DNA of 64,000 bases from assembly GCA_025356475.1 (NCBI GenBank), contig JANXSX010000150.1, forward strand, positions 1 to 64,000, in the 5' to 3' direction. Source of the stretch: Isosphaeraceae bacterium (lineage in GTDB: Bacteria; Planctomycetota; Planctomycetia; Isosphaerales; Isosphaeraceae). How positions within the stretch are numbered: position 1 is the first letter of the stretch; the number at the start of each line of letters is the position of its first letter. This document shows, piece after piece, positions 1-9,196 of this stretch. The notes below the pieces were generated by a model. The model did not search any database and was not told the DNA's origin. It saw nothing but the letters and a program-made list of their open reading frames with translations. The position numbers were made by a program, and so were the translations under genes.

Positions 1-291
1 AGCAAACCGAAAAGTAAGTCACGAGACGTATCCGAGCGTCGGGACATGGCGTTTGTCTCTTCTTGCTAAGGAAATATGTGGGTCTGGCGATCGATATTTG
101 GGAATTGTGATCGGTGAACTGCATGGTAGCGATAGGAGGAGCGACTCGACTGTGTACAGATGTCCACAATTCTTGGGCTCATTTGCTCATTCGTAGAATG
201 AACATCGTCCGGCATGAGATGGTTGAGAGCAAGATGTCCCCGTTGCGTTCCCCCGAGGATGTCCCCTTCGCTTTGTGTCCCGCTTTGTCTG
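1..291. other. Left-edge region without a convincing gene
   Basis: I see no supportable gene in these 291 bases. Short open frames exist on both strands, but they lack a ribosome-binding site and recognisable protein character, and they run into the antisense of the rhodanese gene. A gene starting outside the window could reach into this edge, but no conserved C-terminus is visible. Confidence 0.4.
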
Positions 292-1140
292 TCAGGGTTT
301 GCCAGTCGCGACGGGTGTCTCATCGGAGTTACCCCAGTCCGACCAGCCGAGATAGTAGTTCCGAGTCGGGTAGCCGAGTCGTTCGAAGACGAACGCATCG
401 ACCGAGGCCCGGCCTCCCCCCTGGCAATGGGTCACGACCGGCTGACCAGGTTTGATCCCCAGTTTGGTCAGCTTGGCCTTCAGGATCGACTCGTCGAGAA
501 ACACCCCATTTGTATCAACCAGTGTCGTCCATTCGATGTGACAGGACTCTGGGATGCGTCCTCCTCGTTTCGACTTGGCGACGGCTCCTGTATGTTCCGT
601 CTCGCTTCTCGCATCAACAACCACCGTTTGGTTGGACTTGATGGCGGCGAGGACATCGGCGCGGGTCGCGTGCCGATCCTCGCGGAATTGGACCTTAAAC
701 GTGCTGGGCGAAACCTTGACGACCTCTTTACGAACGGGGCGATTCTGCTTGATCCAGAGAGGATAGTTGCCATCGATCAGGCCGACGTCATCCACCCCTA
801 AATAGCGAATAAGCCACCATGCACGTGCAGCATCGAGTTGGCGGGCACCGTCGACAATGAGGACATGAGACTTGGAAGTAATCCCCAGCGGCGCGAGCCA
901 AGTTGTCCAGGCTTGGGAATCACGAAGTCCGGCTGGTTGGCTCGCGAGTTTCTCGGCGGCCTTCATATCGACCCAGACCGATCCTGGCAAATGGCCAGCG
1001 TCAAAATCGGCCTGAGGGCGGGTGTCGAGGATGCGGAGTGCCGGATCCTGGAGCTGGGATTGAATCGTATCAAAGGTCGCCAGCGTAATAGGTTGACCGG
1101 CCAAGACGACCGCAACGAGGGACAGGAACGGGATGAACAT
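292..1140 (-). CDS. Secreted thiosulfate sulfurtransferase (two rhodanese domains)
   Basis: The 282-residue protein has two rhodanese domains and would transfer sulfane sulfur from thiosulfate-like donors to thiophilic acceptors. The C-terminal domain carries the active-site loop HCQGGGRAS, with Cys about residue 239. The N-terminal domain has VDGARQLDAAR at the equivalent place and no Cys, so it is the usual inactive half. The start MFIPFLSLVAVVLAG is a signal peptide and is preceded by AAGGAG at a good distance, so I prefer this ATG to one 20 codons upstream. The protein is probably periplasmic. The gene is divergent from the LRR gene and stands alone. Family assignment is secure; the physiological substrate is not visible. 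Confidence 0.9.
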   Translation of the reverse strand: MFIPFLSLVAVVLAGQPITLATFDTIQSQLQDPALRILDTRPQADFDAGHLPGSVWVDMKAAEKLASQPAGLRDSQAWTTWLAPLGITSKSHVLIVDGARQLDAARAWWLIRYLGVDDVGLIDGNYPLWIKQNRPVRKEVVKVSPSTFKVQFREDRHATRADVLAAIKSNQTVVVDARSETEHTGAVAKSKRGGRIPESCHIEWTTLVDTNGVFLDESILKAKLTKLGIKPGQPVVTHCQGGGRASVDAFVFERLGYPTRNYYLGWSDWGNSDETPVATGKP

Positions 1141-1280
1141 CAGGTGGGACTCCTTCTCGGAAGCCAAGTTCCCCAAACTTTTTGTCAGGCTACCAGACAT
1201 AAGGGGTGTCTCGCGAGCCCGTGCGCGGTATCTTGCGTCCAGTTGGCTGTCGCTCTCCGAGACTCCGAAGGAGGATATGC

Positions 1281-1751
1281 ATGCCTTTCCAAGCTCCCGA
1301 AGAAGCGATCGCCGCGATCCAGAAGCGTGGTGGTCGCGTCGAACGCGACGAGAAAGCGGCGGGGAAACCCGTCACCACCGTGAACCTTGCGACGACGGGC
1401 GCAGGGGATGAGGACCTGAAGCCGGTCGAGGGCATGACGACCCTCGTCAAGCTCACCCTCAATAATTGCAAGGTTACGGATGCAGGACTCGAAAAGCTCA
1501 AGGGCCTGACCAGCCTCAAGAAGCTTTACCTGGTCGATACCAAGATCACGGATGCAGGCCTGACGCATCTGAAGGAGTTGAAGACTCTCGAAGTCTTGAG
1601 TTTGGTCGGGACCGAGGTTACCGACGCGGGTCTTGAGCACTTGAAGGGGCTGGAAAACCTCAAGGAACTCTTCCTGCATGGGTCGAAAGTGACCGATGAG
1701 GGTGTCAAGAAGTTCAAGGAAGCCCTTCCCAAACTCAAGGTCGATCGATAG
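1281..1751 (+). CDS. Small leucine-rich-repeat protein
   Basis: The 156-residue protein is made largely of about four 24-residue leucine-rich repeats with the motif (V/I)TDAGLxxLKxLxxLxxLxL. This is the cysteine-containing/F-box-like LRR subtype that is abundant in planctomycetes. The ATG is chosen because GAAGGAGG lies 6 nt before it. No signal peptide or membrane segment is visible, so a cytoplasmic protein-binding role is likely but the partner is unknown. It is followed after 6 nt by the YjbQ gene, which suggests an operon. Confidence 0.8.
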   Translation: MPFQAPEEAIAAIQKRGGRVERDEKAAGKPVTTVNLATTGAGDEDLKPVEGMTTLVKLTLNNCKVTDAGLEKLKGLTSLKKLYLVDTKITDAGLTHLKELKTLEVLSLVGTEVTDAGLEHLKGLENLKELFLHGSKVTDEGVKKFKEALPKLKVDR

Positions 1752-1757
1752 ACCGCT

Positions 1758-2171
1758 ATGTACCACTCGGAAAGCTTATATTTGGCTACCGAAGGTCGGG
1801 GAACCTGGGAGATCACCGCTCAGGTCGCGCGGATCGTGCGAGACTCGGGGATCGCCCAGGGTCTCTGTACCATCTTCGTCCACCACACGAGTGCTTCGTT
1901 GATCTTGTGTGAGAACGCCGATCCTAGTGTTCGGAGTGACCTGGAACGCTACTTCGGGCGGCTGGTTGTCGACGGAGATCCCATTTTTCGCCACACGGCC
2001 GAGGGGCCCGACGATATGGCGGCGCACATTCGGTCGATCATGACCACGAACTCCCTGACGATCCCGGTTCGTGATGGTCGGCCCGACCTCGGCACCTGGC
2101 AAGGGATCTTCTTGTGGGAGCACAGAACCGAGCCTCACCGACGTCGGGTGACGGTCTCGATTCTGGGCTAA
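1758..2171 (+). CDS. YjbQ family protein (UPF0047)
   Basis: The 137-residue protein matches the full length of the YjbQ/UPF0047 family. Visible family motifs are HHTSASLILCENADPSV, HTAEGPDDMAAHI and GTWQGIFLWEHR. The conserved His, Asp and Glu residues form the probable metal/phosphate site. Family members have been reported to have weak thiamine-phosphate synthase activity, but their native role is unsettled, so I name only the family. The start codon lies 6 nt after the LRR stop, and the gene is convergent with the DUF1501 gene. Confidence 0.9.
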   Translation: MYHSESLYLATEGRGTWEITAQVARIVRDSGIAQGLCTIFVHHTSASLILCENADPSVRSDLERYFGRLVVDGDPIFRHTAEGPDDMAAHIRSIMTTNSLTIPVRDGRPDLGTWQGIFLWEHRTEPHRRRVTVSILG

Positions 2172-2191
2172 GCTGCGACCGAGGGTCATGA

Positions 2192-3565
2192 TCAGGCGAC
2201 GGACCCATCCCAGAGCGGGGTGATGGGGCTTCCCTTGGTCACGACTAGGGGGCGGTTCAGCCGATCGCGCATCTCAGATTCGGGATCGATGCCGAGTGCT
2301 TGATAGATTGTCGCTGCGAAGTCACCGGGGGTATACAGCCGGTTGGCGGGGTAGGCACCGATCTTGTCCGACGCCCCAATCACCTGTCCTCCCTGGACTC
2401 CAGCCCCTGCGAAGACGGCGGAGAAGACTTTCGACCAATGGTCGCGACCGTCCGCCTGATTGGCGTTGCCTGTATTCTGGCCCACCCTGGGAGTTCGGCC
2501 GAACTCGCCGGCAACGATGACCAGCGTCTCGTCGAGCAGACCAGAAGCTTGGAGGTCGTCGAGCAATGCGGAGACGCCTCGGTCCAGTGGGGGCAGGAGG
2601 TCGTTCTTGAGTCGTTTGAAGTTCGATCCATGGGTATCCCAGTTCTGGACCCGACCCATGTTAGCCTGGACGATCGGCACCCCCGCCTCGACGAGCCGTT
2701 TGGCCAAAAGGATCGACTGGCCGAACGGATGACGCCCATAGCGGTCACGGGTTTTGGGGTCTTCCCGGGCAAGGTCAAACGCCTTGGCCACCTTGCCGGA
2801 AAGCAAAAGCGAGTAGGCGCGATCGCGCTGCTCGGACATGGGATCACGCCCGAGACTCTCCCGGGTCTCGTTCAACTCTTCGAGCAGGTTCCGCCGACCG
2901 CCAAGTCGTTCGACACTGAATCCCTCGGGCAATCGGAGGCTTTCTTCCCGAAAGTTCGCGTTGTTCGGGTCCCCTTTGATCTGCCACGGGTCGTGTTTAG
3001 GGCCGAGGAACCCAGCATGTTGGCCCGGCCAAACCAGAGGACCTTCCATGAGGAAGGTGGGCAGCATCACGCCTGTCGGAATCCCGTCGGAGCGGGGCCG
3101 GAAGTAATTGAGTGCCGATGCGTAACACGGATAATCATCACGGGACGCGATCTTATCGAAGGTCGCGTTGGGCTGGGGATGGCCCGTCAGAACTTGATGG
3201 GTTGCGTTGAGGTGGTTTGTGTGAGCGTGCGAAAGCGATCTCACAACCGCGAGCTTGTCGGCCCGAGCGGCCATGCCGGGTAGGTGTTCGCAGAAGGTAA
3301 CGCCCGGAGCCTTCGTCGCCATCGTGGCGAATTCGCCTCGAATTCCTTCGGGGGCATCGGGCTTGGGGTCGAAGGTGTCGATGTGGCTCGGACCGCCGGT
3401 GAGGAAGACCAGGATCACGGACTTGGCACGAGCCCGCTGGACCGCGGTAGCCTGAGCCCGCCCCGCCAAGAGACCAGGCAATCCCAGCCCGATCAACCCC
3501 GAGAACCCCACCTGGAGGAATTCCCGGCGCACCAAACCATGCTCGTGAACGTGATCGATGCGCAT
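2192..3565 (-). CDS. DUF1501 protein, Tat-exported
   Basis: The 457-residue protein belongs to DUF1501, a sulfatase/alkaline-phosphatase-like fold family greatly expanded in planctomycetes. The N-terminus has a twin-arginine signal (VRREFLQVGFSGLIGLGLPGLLAG), implying folded export. Family motifs seen are FLTGGPSHIDTFDPKPDAPEGIRGEF, EFGRTPRVG and GRDHWSKVFSAVFAGAGVQGG. AAAGGTG before the ATG supports the start. In planctomycetes such genes often pair with a DUF1553/cytochrome partner, but none is adjacent here. Its reaction is unknown. Confidence 0.92.
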   Translation of the reverse strand: MRIDHVHEHGLVRREFLQVGFSGLIGLGLPGLLAGRAQATAVQRARAKSVILVFLTGGPSHIDTFDPKPDAPEGIRGEFATMATKAPGVTFCEHLPGMAARADKLAVVRSLSHAHTNHLNATHQVLTGHPQPNATFDKIASRDDYPCYASALNYFRPRSDGIPTGVMLPTFLMEGPLVWPGQHAGFLGPKHDPWQIKGDPNNANFREESLRLPEGFSVERLGGRRNLLEELNETRESLGRDPMSEQRDRAYSLLLSGKVAKAFDLAREDPKTRDRYGRHPFGQSILLAKRLVEAGVPIVQANMGRVQNWDTHGSNFKRLKNDLLPPLDRGVSALLDDLQASGLLDETLVIVAGEFGRTPRVGQNTGNANQADGRDHWSKVFSAVFAGAGVQGGQVIGASDKIGAYPANRLYTPGDFAATIYQALGIDPESEMRDRLNRPLVVTKGSPITPLWDGSVA

Positions 3566-3742
3566 GGAACGTCACCTTTAGCCCATCCTTTTAACACCCG
3601 TTCAACAATAGCCGGAAATCCGCCCCTGGGCAAGCGTGAGCTCTTTGGCTCTGGAATCGCGACTCACTTGATTCCGTCCACCTCCTGGAACCGTTAGACT
3701 CCATTTCTTGACGAGCAAGCCGACCTTTTCGGAGTCGATCCC

Positions 3743-5071
3743 ATGCACTCACGATGGACACGCAGGGAATTAATCGGTGGTGCCACCACGGTTGGATTGA
3801 CCGTGGCATCGGCCCGGAAGGCTTCAGCCGAAGGCATGCCGGCGATTCTGGGAGGTAAGCCGACGCACAGGGGCCAGAAGTTCTCACCCTGGCCGATCAT
3901 CGGCGACACTGACGTTTCTGGCCTGGTTGATGTTTTGAAGTCCGGGCTGTGGAACCGTCTCAATGGTCCGATCACGCCCCAATTTGAGAAGACCTGGGCC
4001 GACCGCTTGGGGGCGAAGCATGCGCTTGCAACCGCCAATGGGACAAGTGCTCTGTTCACTGCGCTGAACGCTCTTAATGTTGGTCCAGGAGACGAGGTGA
4101 TCGTCCCCCCTTACACGTTTGCCGCCACAGTGAACGCGGTACTCCTCACGCACGCGTTACCGGTCTTTGTGGACACCGATCGAGAAACCCTTCAGATTGA
4201 CGCCCGCAAGATTGAGGCATCACTCAGCGCGGATACAGCTTGCCTGATGCCTGCCCACATTGGCGGCTCGGTCGCGGATATGGATACGATTTTGAAGTTG
4301 GCCAAGGCGAAGAGTCTGCCCGTGATTGAGGATGCTTGCCAGTCACCGTTGGCCGAGTGGCGGCATAAGAAGGTTGCTACCCTGGGAGACATGGGTTGCT
4401 TCAGCTTCCAGGCTTCAAAGAATCTCAACAGCGGTGAAGGAGGCGCAATCCTCACCGATAACGGCACTCTCATCGAAGAGTGCCGTAGTTTTCACAACAA
4501 TGGCCGGAGTGCTCCAGGGCAGCCAGGGCTCTTCTCGCGAAATGGATGCAACCTGAGGATTACCGAGTTCCAAGCGGCCATTCTGCTCTCGCAGTTGAGT
4601 AGGCTGGAGGATCAGTCGCGAACTCGCGAACAGAACGCTCAATACCTAACTAAACAACTTGGCGAGATCCCGGGGATCAAGCCGGCCTCAATGTATGAAG
4701 GGTGTACCCGGAATGCGTATCATCTTTACATGTTCCGCTACGATCCGACCGCCTTCGCGAATTTGCCGAGGGCCGGTTTCCTCAAGGCCCTCTCGGCAGA
4801 AGGTATCCCGGGTTCTGGAGGATACACTCCCTTGACCGACGAGCCCTTCCTGAAGCATACGCTCCAGTCCAAGGGCTATCGGAGGATCTACGGTGAGAAG
4901 CGGCTTGCCGACCATCTGGATCGGATCAAGTGCCCTGTGAACGATCGCGTCTGCGGCGAGACAGTCTGGTTCACCCAAACGATGCTTTTGGGTCCACACT
5001 CCGACATGGATGCGATTGCCGAGGCAATTCGCAAGATCCAAACCCATGCCGGAGCCATCGCTAAACTGTAG
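3743..5071 (+). CDS. DegT/DnrJ/EryC1/StrS aminotransferase-like protein with Tat signal
   Basis: This 442-residue protein has the full fold-type I PLP enzyme of the DegT/StrS (sugar aminotransferase) family. The PLP lysine is about K226 in [15 protein letters not shown], preceded by the cofactor-stacking stretch [12 protein letters not shown]. Family members usually transfer an amino group from glutamate to a keto-sugar nucleotide in the cytoplasm. Here the N-terminus is a twin-arginine signal ([22 protein letters not shown]), suggesting export after cofactor loading. CGGAG 8 nt upstream supports the ATG. There are no neighbouring sugar-nucleotide genes, so the substrate cannot be inferred. 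Confidence 0.85.
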   Translation: MHSRWTRRELIGGATTVGLTVASARKASAEGMPAILGGKPTHRGQKFSPWPIIGDTDVSGLVDVLKSGLWNRLNGPITPQFEKTWADRLGAKHALATANGTSALFTALNALNVGPGDEVIVPPYTFAATVNAVLLTHALPVFVDTDRETLQIDARKIEASLSADTACLMPAHIGGSVADMDTILKLAKAKSLPVIEDACQSPLAEWRHKKVATLGDMGCFSFQASKNLNSGEGGAILTDNGTLIEECRSFHNNGRSAPGQPGLFSRNGCNLRITEFQAAILLSQLSRLEDQSRTREQNAQYLTKQLGEIPGIKPASMYEGCTRNAYHLYMFRYDPTAFANLPRAGFLKALSAEGIPGSGGYTPLTDEPFLKHTLQSKGYRRIYGEKRLADHLDRIKCPVNDRVCGETVWFTQTMLLGPHSDMDAIAEAIRKIQTHAGAIAKL

Positions 5072-5091
5072 CGGACCCACACACTTTCACG

Positions 5092-5493
5092 TCACGACTT
5101 GGTGCCTAAAGCGGGATTCGAGGAATAGAAGCTTGCCAAGGTGGCCGGGTTCCTGAGGAAGGCTCCGACCCACGTCAGCGCCAGGAAGACTACAGCAGGA
5201 ATGTACCCATCATGCTGAGACATGTGGATGCAAATCACCCCGCCCCAGAAGCCGCTGGTCACCAGAGTCCCCAGCGACATGGTGACTGGGATAATCAGCA
5301 GGAGCCCGGCCAGCAGCTCGCCGACCCCGATGAGGGTCATCTCGTTGATCAAGTGGATCTTGGTCAGGTTGTCAACGATTTCCGCCGGCGGCTTACCGCT
5401 CGCTTTTAAGCCGCCGGCAAAGACCATCACGCCACCGATCAGGATATGTAAGACCAACCCGGTGATTCTGGCCCACTTAGGATTCTGAGACAT
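5092..5493 (-). CDS. DoxX-like small membrane protein
   Basis: A 133-residue integral membrane protein with four hydrophobic segments (roughly residues 8-28, 50-73, 76-95 and 100-118), matching the DoxX/DoxX-like family size and topology. The segment VGELLAGLLLIIPV is typical of the family. Family members are tied loosely to redox or thiosulfate metabolism, but no function can be assigned here. I prefer the ATG giving MSQNPKW because GGAGAG lies about 7 nt before it; another ATG lies five codons upstream without a good site. It is convergent with the DegT gene. Confidence 0.75.
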   Translation of the reverse strand: MSQNPKWARITGLVLHILIGGVMVFAGGLKASGKPPAEIVDNLTKIHLINEMTLIGVGELLAGLLLIIPVTMSLGTLVTSGFWGGVICIHMSQHDGYIPAVVFLALTWVGAFLRNPATLASFYSSNPALGTKS

Positions 5494-5546
5494 CGGTCGA
5501 CTCTCCATGAGGAGTGCCGACCGGTGCGCCTTGAGTAGCAGGGCGT

Positions 5547-6374
5547 TCAGGCCAGCACAGACATCAGATCACGCAGGGGTGACATTGCGCGTCCCCTCCG
5601 TCGACTCGACATTATTGCCAGTTGGTCAAGCCCGAGGGAGCAGCCAGCCAGCGGAATGAGCGTTTCTTGGCCTTCGAGGTCTTCGTCACGTTGACAGAGC
5701 GGTACCGGGAGCGTGATCACGTGGTGCTCGACCCCGAGGAAGAAGAGCATATACGGCATGGGCTCCTCGTCGTCGGCCCTGCGAAGAATAGCCGCCCACG
5801 GCGAGGCAAATGCTTGATCGGATCGCTCAAGCTGGGGGCGGAGCGGACCGAGTGCGTCACGATCGAACTCGTGATCGGGATTGATGACCCACTCCATTGC
5901 ATCGGCGAAGTAATCAAGTTCACCGTGCGGCATGAATCCGAGGGCAAGGCGCGTCAGCCCTTTGATCGCTGCGATGGGTACTCGCCTTGGAGGCAAGTCA
6001 TGTTTCATAGCAAGCAGAAGTGTATCAAGCGCGTCGTCCACCGATTCCTGGAATTGATCATGGCAGTCGTCGCAGACGTCCGCGCTGAAGACTGGCCAAC
6101 CTCCCAAGACCCGAGGCAAAGCGGGTACCGATTTGTCGAATGTGACACGCGGGCTGCCAAGCTCACAGAATCGGCAGACGTTGCGTTCAGAGTCTCCGAT
6201 GAGTGCCGCACCTCGTCCGTCGAGACGAACGATTCGGAGCATTTCATAGTTGAGACTGAGCAACAGGTCTTGTTCTGCGGCAAGCCAATTGGCTTCGTGG
6301 TGACCATGGGCTTGGCCCAGGCGTTCCCAGTGATAGTAGGCGGCGAGCTGGATTTGCGAGCGAGTCGGAAGCAT
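5547..6374 (-). CDS. DUF2934-like protein with two CxxC zinc knuckles
   Basis: The 275-residue protein starts with a DUF2934-like helix pattern (IQLAAYYHWERLGQAHGHH, then WLAAEQDLL). It continues with an HNH/zinc-ribbon-like pair, CRFC about residues 68-71 and CDDCHDQF about residues 101-108. The remaining 160 residues are unrecognised and mildly acidic. AGGAGG lies 11 nt before the ATG. It is the last gene of the potassium locus, 74 nt after the KdpD-like gene and on the same strand. I see no HNH catalytic histidine pattern strong enough to call a nuclease. A zinc-stabilised regulatory or binding role is inference only. Confidence 0.6.
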   Translation of the reverse strand: MLPTRSQIQLAAYYHWERLGQAHGHHEANWLAAEQDLLLSLNYEMLRIVRLDGRGAALIGDSERNVCRFCELGSPRVTFDKSVPALPRVLGGWPVFSADVCDDCHDQFQESVDDALDTLLLAMKHDLPPRRVPIAAIKGLTRLALGFMPHGELDYFADAMEWVINPDHEFDRDALGPLRPQLERSDQAFASPWAAILRRADDEEPMPYMLFFLGVEHHVITLPVPLCQRDEDLEGQETLIPLAGCSLGLDQLAIMSSRRRGRAMSPLRDLMSVLA

Positions 6375-6448
6375 AGCGGGGCGATCCTCCTGATACGGCC
6401 CACATGGACACCCCCCCTTTATCGACGAAGAGGACCTCGAACTTCGTG

Positions 6449-7579
6449 TCAGACATCGACGATCAGGAGGTCAACGTCGGTTGATTCACGCAAAATCCGC
6501 TCAAACAGAGAAACCGTTAAAATCCGTTTGTACCAGGGTCGAAGGCTCTTACCCATCACGACAATTCGAATATCGTACTCGCGCGCAAACGCCAGGATCG
6601 TCTCCGCGATCCCGGTCCCCTTGAATGTCATTGGTATGCCACCCAACTGCTGGGCAAGTTCGAGGTTTTTACTCAGGAGACGTTGGGTCGCAGCATCAAT
6701 CCGAGTCATCTCCTCGGGCGGTGTCTGGATATACACTGCGTACCAGGGAGCGTTTAGCCGATCGGCCAGTCGAGCGGTCTTCCGTAACAGAGCCGGAGCG
6801 TTGGGGCTGCGACTCGAAATCCCCACCATAACCCGATCCGTAGCCGAAATCGGAGCTTTGTCCGCTTCCGCCCTCCGACCGCGTCGATCGATTAGGTGGG
6901 CGATCTCCGTGAGGGTCAGCTCTCGGAGGCTCGTCAAGTTTGCCAAGGTGAAGAAGTTCGCCATGGCCCGCTCAGCGCGGTCCGGGTGGTACACCTTCCC
7001 TGCTTTGAGCCGATCGAGTAGGTCTTCGGCGGACACATCGACGTTGACGATCTGGTCGGCTTCGGCAATGACTCGGTCGGGCAATCGCTCCTTGACCTTG
7101 ACGCTCGTGAGCCGCTCAACCTGGTCGTAGAGACTCTCTAGGTGTTGGACATTGACGGTCGTGATGACGTGGATACCCGCCCGGATCAGTTCCTCGACGT
7201 CCTGGTATCGTTTTGGATTCTTGCTCCCAGGCGCATTCGTGTGAGCCAATTCATCAACTAAACAAATCGTCGGCTTTCGCGCCAGGATGCCCTCAAGGTC
7301 CATCTCTTGGAGCGTGACTCCATGGTATTCGATCAATCGGGCAGGAACACGTTCAAGGTCACCGAGTTGCTCAGCGGTCTCGACCCGCCCGTGGGTTTCG
7401 ACGACACCGATAACGACATCAATCCCCTGTTTTTGAAGTCGCTGACCTTCGCGAAGCATGGAATACGTTTTGCCGACACCTGCCGACGAGCCCAGGTAAA
7501 CCTTGAGCCGCCCCCGTTCCTGGCGACGGATCAGGTTAAGAAACTGTTCGGGAGTCGGGCGGGAAGGCTCAGCATTCAT
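6449..7579 (-). CDS. kdpD: KdpD N-terminal half (KdpD domain plus USP domain), no kinase
   Basis: The 376-residue protein matches only the cytoplasmic sensor half of KdpD. The KdpD domain has Walker A GSSAGVGKT (about 30-38), then LVDELAHTNAPGSKNPKRYQDVEELI, typical of the family. From about residue 250 there is a universal-stress-protein domain ending IRIVVMGKSLRPW. The four transmembrane segments, HisKA and ATPase domains of full KdpD (about 900 residues) are absent, and the reading frame ends cleanly rather than by obvious decay. Such stand-alone KdpD sensors are known. Here phosphorylation presumably comes from the histidine kinase upstream in the same locus. It follows kdpC with a 78-nt gap. 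Confidence 0.88.
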   Translation of the reverse strand: MNAEPSRPTPEQFLNLIRRQERGRLKVYLGSSAGVGKTYSMLREGQRLQKQGIDVVIGVVETHGRVETAEQLGDLERVPARLIEYHGVTLQEMDLEGILARKPTICLVDELAHTNAPGSKNPKRYQDVEELIRAGIHVITTVNVQHLESLYDQVERLTSVKVKERLPDRVIAEADQIVNVDVSAEDLLDRLKAGKVYHPDRAERAMANFFTLANLTSLRELTLTEIAHLIDRRGRRAEADKAPISATDRVMVGISSRSPNAPALLRKTARLADRLNAPWYAVYIQTPPEEMTRIDAATQRLLSKNLELAQQLGGIPMTFKGTGIAETILAFAREYDIRIVVMGKSLRPWYKRILTVSLFERILRESTDVDLLIVDV

Positions 7580-7657
7580 AAGTCATGATCGGCCGGGGCC
7601 GGTCTCCAAGCTTGCTTCATAAGTATCCGCAGCCCTGATTCGCGCGCGTTCGGTCGG

Positions 7658-9169
7658 TCAGCGCGATGCGGCTTTCTGCCGATAAAACCCCAACCATTCC
7701 CGCCCTAGTTCCTTGGGGAGGTCGGCAAACTCGGCATCAATTTCCCTGGAGCCATGGCTATTCTGGCGTTCGCGATCGACTCCCTTGAGTGCGAGCTGTT
7801 CGGTAGGTCCTGTCCACTGGCCGGTCGCAAAGCCGTTCGCAAGTGCGGAATAGTACCAGATTCGTGCGTCGTCGGGGCTTGAGTCGGCCAGGGCCCGCAA
7901 GGTGCCTGAAGCCGACGCAAACTGCCGCTCGCGGAAGAGCTTCGCAGCAGGCGCTAGGTTTAAGGCGGTGACCGGTTTCGCGACCAATCGCTCGGGGACC
8001 TTGCTGGCCTCTCGAAGCGTCTCAACTTCCGATCTGAGGGTCTGGAATTGCTTCTCCAGATCTGCAAGTGCGGTGATTGGAGAGAGAGCATCCCGAGTGG
8101 CTTTCAAATCCGCACGGGTCAACTGCAAATCACTTCCGTATGTCGTGACCTTCTCATCCAACTCCTTGAGCTGTTTCACCATCGCGTCGGTCTCCGAGAG
8201 ATTCGATACGGTAGCTTTGAGACTCTTAATGTCGGCATCGAGCCGAGCGATCGGAGCGGCCTCAACGCGTTCTTGGAGTTGATCGAAGCGGTGCGTCAGG
8301 GTCTCGACAGGCGACGGCGCAGGACTTTCTGCTTCCTTGTGTTCGACCGACGTCGAGGGCTGGATCTTATCTTCCGGAGTCGTCCGGACACTCGCGGGGG
8401 CGAGGCTGGTCTCCGTCTTAGGAGATTCTGCGTCGAGATCGAGATTGAGCAGAAGCACATTGACCCTCGGAGGAGCTCCGATGAGGGCACCCGAAGTGTC
8501 GACATGTTTGTCGATAATGCTCATGACCCGATCGGTGGAAATTCCGCGTGCTTTCGCGACTCGGGAAGCTTGGTAACGAGCACCCTCGGGACTGATGTGA
8601 GGGTCGAGTCCCGCACCTGAGGTGGTGACCAGATCCACAGGAACGTGGTTCTCAGAAGTCTCGCCAAGCTCGCTAGCGCGTGCATCAACGGCAGTCCGTC
8701 CGCCGCCGATTTCCGTCTCCAGCTTGGTGATCGCTGCGGTGTCCTCATCCGTCTTCTCGGGGATCCCGTTCTTGGTCTTGAGTTCGCCGAACTGTCCGAC
8801 CAGACCTTCGATCTTGGCCTTCAAATCGCTGTCGTCAGTCCTCAGAAGGATTTGTCGGGCAACATCCAGAGCGATCCGCTCGCGGAGTGCGGGAGTGGTC
8901 GTAGCCAGGTTCGAACCGCTCGCGGCATCGGCAGAGTAACCGTTCGGCCCAGCGGCGGAAGGGCGAGGCGAGAAGTACTTATCAGAACCGAACGGTTGGG
9001 CGATCAGCTCCGAACCGATCACCTTTCCGTCGCGTTCAATCAGACTTCCTTCCGCCTGCCTGGGGAACAGGGTGTGACCGACACCATAGACGACTGCCGG
9101 ATAGCCGACTGCGCAGAGCAGGAAGGTCACGACGCAGGCCAGGGTTGCATTCAAAATCTCGCGGATCAT
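7658..9169 (-). CDS. kdpC: KdpC with internal insertion and long coiled-coil/TPR-like C-terminal extension
   Basis: KdpC is the small single-pass subunit that stabilises the KdpFABC potassium-pumping ATPase. This one has 503 residues against about 190-200 normally. Residues 1-110 are a normal N-terminus with a membrane helix (about 8-30) and the SGSNLA motif. About 112-174 is an extra charged segment. Residues 177-246 return to the core (VPVDLVTTSGAGLDPHISP, VNVLLLNLDLD). Residues 247-503 are new: a Pro/Ser-rich linker, a long heptad-like helical stretch (about 290-400), then a TPR-like part (FRERQFASASGTLRALADSS, ARIWYYSALANGFA). The start is the ATG giving MIREILNATLA. It lies 27 nt after kdpB. 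The extension should face the same side as the KdpC core. Confidence 0.9.
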   Translation of the reverse strand: MIREILNATLACVVTFLLCAVGYPAVVYGVGHTLFPRQAEGSLIERDGKVIGSELIAQPFGSDKYFSPRPSAAGPNGYSADAASGSNLATTTPALRERIALDVARQILLRTDDSDLKAKIEGLVGQFGELKTKNGIPEKTDEDTAAITKLETEIGGGRTAVDARASELGETSENHVPVDLVTTSGAGLDPHISPEGARYQASRVAKARGISTDRVMSIIDKHVDTSGALIGAPPRVNVLLLNLDLDAESPKTETSLAPASVRTTPEDKIQPSTSVEHKEAESPAPSPVETLTHRFDQLQERVEAAPIARLDADIKSLKATVSNLSETDAMVKQLKELDEKVTTYGSDLQLTRADLKATRDALSPITALADLEKQFQTLRSEVETLREASKVPERLVAKPVTALNLAPAAKLFRERQFASASGTLRALADSSPDDARIWYYSALANGFATGQWTGPTEQLALKGVDRERQNSHGSREIDAEFADLPKELGREWLGFYRQKAASR

Positions 9170-9196
9170 CGCAAGTTGTCCTTTTCAAGATTTGGG

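Noticed and set aside
2300-3283. A 327-codon open frame on the plus strand
   Set aside because: It lies wholly antisense to the well-supported DUF1501 gene and shows no family features.
5622-7130. A 502-codon open frame on the plus strand
   Set aside because: It is antisense to the DUF2934-like and KdpD-like genes, has Arg/Ser-rich composition typical of a shadow frame, and lacks a ribosome-binding site.
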